Origin: Spirochaetia bacterium
GTDB lineage: Bacteria; Spirochaetota; Spirochaetia; Treponematales; Breznakiellaceae
DNA: 8,301 nucleotides
Reading direction: 5' to 3'
NCBI GenBank assembly: GCA_025997795.1
Contig: BNVB01000087.1
Coordinates: 1-8,301 of the forward strand
Below the pieces are notes generated by a model, which saw nothing but the letters and a program-made list of their open reading frames with translations, searched no databases and had not been told where the DNA came from. Below are positions 5,361 through 8,301 of this stretch, in pieces. A program made the position numbers and the translations under genes. Numbering within the stretch: the stretch's first letter is position 1; every line of letters starts with the position of its first letter.

Positions 5361-6992
5361 ATGGCGCTTCCCCCAAAAGCGAAAAAGGCAAAACCCAGCG
5401 GCCGTTTGGCGGCGCTGATCCGCCTGGCGCTTGCGGCGGCGGTGCTGGCTTTTTTTATCTGCGCATACCTCCCGCCTTCCATTATACCCGCCGGTACCTT
5501 AGCGGCCCGGCTATGGGCCCCGCTCTTAAAACTGCAGTTTTCTGCGGCGCTTTATGGAACGGGGCTTTTGGGAATTATCGTCCTTGGCAGCCTGGTCATT
5601 TCGCTTTTTACCGGCAGGGTTTTTTGTTCAATCCTGTGTCCCCTGGGAACCCTGCAGGAACTTGTTTGGCGGGCCGGAAGGCTCCGGCGGAAAACCCGGC
5701 AGAAACCCCAAAGCCGCCGGACTCCGCGAGCCCTGCGGTACCTTATACCGCTTGCCGTTGGCCTGGGTATTACCTTTTCTTTTTCGCCGCTGATGATGCT
5801 TTTTGATCCTGTTTCTACCTTTGGCCGCGGCCTGGGTATTCTGCAAACCTTGAATTCCGGGAATATCGGGTATCCCCTAAAGGGGAACCCTGGAATTCTA
5901 CCCCTGGTTCTTGCCCTGCCCTTTGTTGGTATCCTGGTAACCGCATTTTTTCGCGGCAGGGTCTTTTGCGATTACTGCCCCGTGGGGCTTACGCTGGGCC
6001 TTCTTTCATCCGCCGCGCCGTTGCGGGTAAAGCTGAATTCCCGCTGTGTCTCCTGCGGCATCTGCGAAAAAACATGTCCCACCGGCTGTATCAATTCACG
6101 GGAAAAACGGGTAGACCCGGGCCGCTGTGTACTTTGTTTTTCCTGTATGTATGTTTGTCCCGGCGGCGCTGCTGAATACGGCCTGCGGGCAGCTGCTGTT
6201 TCCGGTGAATCCCGCCGGGCGCTTTTGCGGCAGGGGCTTACCTTTGCTCAACGGGGAGCGCTCTTCTGCGGAGCCGTTTACCTTTTGGGGCCCAGCTTAA
6301 AAAGATTTTCCCGCCTGCTGCCCAAAGCAGACCCTGACTCCGGAGCGGACCTAAGCGGAACGGATGTATCCGGTTCCACCGGAGATCTTTCCATACTCCC
6401 CCCCGGCGCCAAAGACGAAAAAGCGTTCCACGCCCATTGTATCGGCTGCCAGGCCTGTATTACCGCCTGTCCGGTAAGTATTATCACCATAAAAAATTCC
6501 CCCCTTCCGGAGTTGGATTATGCAAGCGCGGCCTGTCAATACAACTGTATTGACTGCGGCAAGGTCTGCCCCACCGGAGCAATACGCCGCCTTGATATAG
6601 AAGAAAAACACCGAACCCGGCTGGCTCTTTCAAGTCTGCGGTTTGAACACTGCGTAGTAAAAACAAAAGGGGAATCCTGCGGAGCCTGTGCCGAGGTTTG
6701 TCCCACAAGGGCGCTCCGGATGATCCCCTATGAAGACGCGGGTTCTGGAATGGGTTCCAACTTTAGTGGAAACCGGGATGCCGCTCCGGTTTCCCGGCTG
6801 ACAAGGCCGGTCTTTGACGAACAATACTGCGTTGGCTGCGGGGCGTGCCTTGTGGTGTGTCCGGCACAGCCAAAGGCGTTTACCATTACGGCGGTACCAA
6901 AACAAACCCTTACGCCGGGAATCCGGCCCACCGGGGAAGAACCCGCCGGAGGGGATATCCTCTATCAAGAGGGAGATGATTTTCCGTTTTAA
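5361..6992 (+). CDS. Membrane polyferredoxin, NapH-like plus NapG-like fusion
   Basis: The 543 residues fall into two halves. The first resembles NapH: four hydrophobic segments (about 18-40, 60-84, 127-150, 177-198), CxxxCP (C89, C93) and CxxCP (C203, C206) after GRVFC motifs, then two classic 4Fe-4S sites (C229/232/235/239 and C256/259/262/266). The second resembles NapG: SRRALLR (284-290), a short hydrophobic segment (299-313), a loose linker (320-350), and four Cys clusters (C360/363/366/370; C392/396/399/403; C431/440/443/447; C490/493/496/500). Four N-in helices put residues 199-298 in the cytoplasm and, after the fifth helix, the last four clusters in the periplasm. NapGH passes electrons from quinol to periplasmic nitrate reductase; here no reductase is nearby. 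It starts one base after the DUF362 stop with no strong ribosome-binding site, suggesting coupling. The redox partner is unknown. Confidence 0.88.
   Translation: MALPPKAKKAKPSGRLAALIRLALAAAVLAFFICAYLPPSIIPAGTLAARLWAPLLKLQFSAALYGTGLLGIIVLGSLVISLFTGRVFCSILCPLGTLQELVWRAGRLRRKTRQKPQSRRTPRALRYLIPLAVGLGITFSFSPLMMLFDPVSTFGRGLGILQTLNSGNIGYPLKGNPGILPLVLALPFVGILVTAFFRGRVFCDYCPVGLTLGLLSSAAPLRVKLNSRCVSCGICEKTCPTGCINSREKRVDPGRCVLCFSCMYVCPGGAAEYGLRAAAVSGESRRALLRQGLTFAQRGALFCGAVYLLGPSLKRFSRLLPKADPDSGADLSGTDVSGSTGDLSILPPGAKDEKAFHAHCIGCQACITACPVSIITIKNSPLPELDYASAACQYNCIDCGKVCPTGAIRRLDIEEKHRTRLALSSLRFEHCVVKTKGESCGACAEVCPTRALRMIPYEDAGSGMGSNFSGNRDAAPVSRLTRPVFDEQYCVGCGACLVVCPAQPKAFTITAVPKQTLTPGIRPTGEEPAGGDILYQEGDDFPF
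5852..5898 (+). repeat. Long imperfect inverted repeat inside the polyferredoxin gene
   Basis: GAATTCC (5852-5858) is mirrored by GGAATTC (5892-5898). Inside, GGGT (5868-5871) pairs with ACCC (5887-5890), and TCCCC (5873-5877) pairs with GGGGA (5882-5886) around the loop TAAA. The mRNA could fold here, between the third and fourth membrane segments. It may be chance in a codon context rich in Gly and Pro. Confidence 0.5.
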
Positions 6993-7028
6993 CGAATCCG
7001 CTGTTCCATAAACAGCAAATAATCTATT

Positions 7029-7034
7029 GGAGGA
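7029..7034 (+). promoter_or_regulatory. Ribosome-binding site that fixes the tatA start
   Basis: GGAGGA lies four bases before ATG 7039. An upstream in-frame TTG at 7027 overlaps this site and would add MEES, so the ATG is preferred. Confidence 0.8.
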
Positions 7035-7038
7035 ATCT

Positions 7039-7260
7039 ATGCATCTTGGAGTAGGAGAGATTGCGCTTCTTATTGTTCTGGCCCTGGTACTTTTTGGAGC
7101 AAAACGTCTGCCCCAGGTAGGCCGGGCCGCCGGAGAAGCCATACGCGAATTCAAGGCCGCCTTTGATGGTATCCGCAAAACAAAAACAGATGAAGAAACC
7201 GGGGACACAAAGGAAACTCCGGCAGGAGACGACCGGACTTCCGGCGGCGAAAACAGCTAG
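7039..7260 (+). CDS. tatA: Sec-independent protein translocase protein TatA
   Basis: This 73-residue protein has the TatA/B layout: a short N-terminal tail, one membrane helix (about 7-19), the hinge FGAKRLP (19-25), an amphipathic helix (about 26-46) and a charged, disordered tail. TatA oligomers form the passage for folded proteins after the substrate is recognised. Only one TatA/B-type gene is present, so it may do both jobs, as in many Gram-positive systems. It has features of each: the FG hinge of TatA, and an early acidic residue (E7) and RLP as in TatB. The gene follows the polyferredoxin by 46 bp and precedes tatC by 11 bp, in an operon with two apparent Tat clients. Confidence 0.93.
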   Translation: MHLGVGEIALLIVLALVLFGAKRLPQVGRAAGEAIREFKAAFDGIRKTKTDEETGDTKETPAGDDRTSGGENS

Positions 7261-7271
7261 TTTTTCTGTGT

Positions 7272-7979
7272 ATGAAAACAGAAAACGAATGGACGGAACA
7301 TCTTGAGGAACTGCGGCGGCGGATAATCGCCGTTTTGCTTGTCTTTACCGCCGTAAGCTTTGGCGCCTTTATATTTGCCAGCCGGGTGGCGGCTTTTCTT
7401 TTGGCGCCGGTTTCGGAACTTGGTGTCCGGCTTTATACGTTTAACCCCGCCGAAAAATTTACCACCTATCTTAATCTTGCCATTTGGACAGGAGCTGCGG
7501 CGGCCTCCCCCTTTTTACTGCTCCAGGCGGGCCTTTTTATATGGCCCGCACTAAAGAAAAAAGAACGCCGTTATACGGCGGCGGCCCTTATTGCCGTACC
7601 GGCGCTCTTTTTATCAGGTTCGGCAATGGCCTACCGTTTTCTTTCGCCCGTGGTACTATCGTTTTTTTTGGGTTTTGGCGGGGGCGATGGTATCCAGGCC
7701 ATGTGGGGTTTTAAGGAATACCTGGGACTCCTTTTTTCAATGATGATCGCCGCGGGCCTTCTTTTGGAGACCCCCCTGGTCCTGCTCTTTACTTTTGCGG
7801 CGGGAATTGTTTCGCCAAAAGCGGTAAGCCGGGCGCGGCCGTATATTATCATACTTATCTTTTTACTTGCCGCAGTTTGCACACCCCCGGATGTTATTTC
7901 CCAGGCCGCCCTTGGTATTCCGCTCTACCTGCTCTTTGAGTTAACGCTCTTTATTGGGCGCTTCGTTAACCGCAATTAA
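7272..7979 (+). CDS. tatC: Sec-independent protein translocase protein TatC
   Basis: TatC is the membrane receptor for twin-arginine signal peptides. The 235 residues form six hydrophobic segments (about 17-40, 70-92, 102-128, 148-178, 189-204, 210-228) and carry the diagnostic motifs: HLEELRRR (10-17) in the first cytoplasmic region, NPAEKF (58-63) in the first periplasmic loop, PALKKKERR (92-100) in the cytoplasmic loop that helps bind the signal, LLETP (164-168), and CTPPDVISQ (203-211). Equivalents of E. coli E15, E103, E170 and D211 are visible as E13, E98, E166 and D207, so it looks functional. It is slightly shorter than E. coli TatC (258) because the C-terminal tail is brief. The ATG at 7272 has no clear Shine-Dalgarno sequence; with 11 bp from tatA, coupling is likely. 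It is last in the operon. Confidence 0.96.
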   Translation: MKTENEWTEHLEELRRRIIAVLLVFTAVSFGAFIFASRVAAFLLAPVSELGVRLYTFNPAEKFTTYLNLAIWTGAAAASPFLLLQAGLFIWPALKKKERRYTAAALIAVPALFLSGSAMAYRFLSPVVLSFFLGFGGGDGIQAMWGFKEYLGLLFSMMIAAGLLLETPLVLLFTFAAGIVSPKAVSRARPYIIILIFLLAAVCTPPDVISQAALGIPLYLLFELTLFIGRFVNRN

Positions 7980-7988
7980 ACCCTCCCC

Positions 7989-8017
7989 TTTACATTATTT
8001 CTGTTTTCCGGTATACT
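7989..8017 (+). promoter_or_regulatory. Sigma-70-type promoter of rpmB
   Basis: TTTACA (7989-7994) and TATACT (8012-8017) are spaced by 17 bases, close to consensus. Transcription would start near 8024, leaving a leader of about 47 nt. This separates rpmB from the Tat operon, which ends only 9 bases earlier at 7979. Confidence 0.75.
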
Positions 8018-8020
8018 CCT

Positions 8021-8036
8021 AAATTCAAGTGAATTT
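8021..8036 (+). promoter_or_regulatory. AAATTC/GAATTT inverted repeat at the rpmB transcription start
   Basis: AAATTC (8021-8026) and GAATTT (8031-8036) flank AAGT, right over the predicted +1, and a six-T run follows at 8042-8047. It could be an operator, a small leader hairpin, or a weak terminator for read-through from tatC. The stem is AT-rich and none of these roles is certain. Confidence 0.3.
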
Positions 8037-8070
8037 TCGGCTTTTTTGCTGATTTATAAGGAAGGATATT

Positions 8071-8262
8071 ATGTCACGGACCTGCGATATTTGCGGAAAA
8101 CACACTATTACCGGTAATTCGGTCAGCCACGCCAAAAACCGTACCCGGCGGGTCTGGAAACCCAATCTTAAAAAGGTAAAAACCGAGATTGGGGGTACTA
8201 CCGTTACCGTCAAAATCTGTACCCGCTGCCTTAAAAGCGACTATATCATCAAAAAAGTATAA
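8071..8262 (+). CDS. rpmB: 50S ribosomal protein L28
   Basis: The 63-residue basic protein is the bacterial L28, a component of the large ribosomal subunit. The diagnostic N-terminus reads SRTCDICGKH, followed by GNSVSHAKNRTRRVWKPNL, the conserved block of the family. It is shorter than E. coli L28 (78 residues), as in many bacteria outside the Proteobacteria. Two pairs, C5/C8 and C50/C53, mark it as the zinc-binding (C+) form. AAGGAAGGA ends five bases before the ATG, a strong ribosome-binding site. It has its own promoter and is not functionally linked to the Tat operon. The 39 bases after its stop contain no gene that I recognise. Confidence 0.96.
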   Translation: MSRTCDICGKHTITGNSVSHAKNRTRRVWKPNLKKVKTEIGGTTVTVKICTRCLKSDYIIKKV

Positions 8263-8282
8263 GACAGGCCGGACCGTCAGAC

Positions 8283-8296
8283 TTTAGCCTTTAGCC
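8283..8296 (+). repeat. TTTAGCC direct repeat at the window end
   Basis: TTTAGCC occurs twice in immediate succession (8283-8289 and 8290-8296), 20 bases after rpmB. No role is apparent, and the sequence is cut by the window edge. Confidence 0.4.
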
Positions 8297-8301
8297 AAAC
8301 T

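Noticed and set aside
5361..6992. Assignment as NapH or NapG proper
   Set aside because: The halves resemble both, but no nap catalytic genes are present and the fusion differs from either, so a nap gene symbol would mislead.
7027..7260. TTG 7027 as the tatA start
   Set aside because: The codon overlaps the GGAGGA ribosome-binding site of ATG 7039, and the extra residues MEES are not typical before the TatA helix.
8263..8301. tRNA or small gene after rpmB
   Set aside because: The 39 bases show no acceptor stem, anticodon arm or ribosome-binding site plus start codon; too little sequence remains.

Overview
The window looks like chromosomal DNA from a spirochaete, most likely a Treponema of the insect-gut type. 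Reasons are roughly balanced base composition with GC-rich codon use, a short four-cysteine L28, and a PD-(D/E)XK (Rpn/PDDEXK_2-type) gene next to an insertion sequence. The genus is an inference from overall character, not from a marker gene.

Left end (1-1377): a mobile, decaying region. The 5' part of an IS110-family transposase runs off the left edge on the minus strand. Its structured, non-coding left end (431 to about 705) is where IS110-group elements encode a bridge RNA. It abuts the 3' part of a PDDEXK_2/Rpn-type gene (about 706-1293) that has lost its N-terminus, so the IS appears to have landed in that gene. Two hairpins (1306-1329 and 1343-1377) close the region and separate it from the convergent genes.

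Middle (1378-4366): a two-gene minus-strand operon encodes a Na/Pi-cotransporter family protein with a PhoU-like tail and, 3 bp downstream, a PPP-like metallophosphoesterase. Divergently, 46 bp away, is a second, YfcE-type metallophosphoesterase.

Right (4383-7979): the most interesting part. A good sigma-70-type promoter precedes four closely spaced plus-strand genes: a DUF362 protein with a textbook twin-arginine signal; a 543-residue membrane polyferredoxin resembling NapH fused to NapG; TatA; and TatC. The polyferredoxin carries an internal twin-arginine motif before its fifth hydrophobic segment, just where a NapG-like Tat domain would begin. The operon therefore seems to carry a minimal TatAC translocase with two of its own clients, one exported and one a possible dual Sec/Tat membrane protein. 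A plausible job is moving electrons from the quinone pool or cytoplasm to periplasmic Fe-S clusters, with the DUF362 protein as partner. No terminal reductase is present in the window, so the final acceptor is unknown.

End (7989-8301): a separate promoter drives rpmB (ribosomal protein L28). The last 39 bases hold no recognisable gene.
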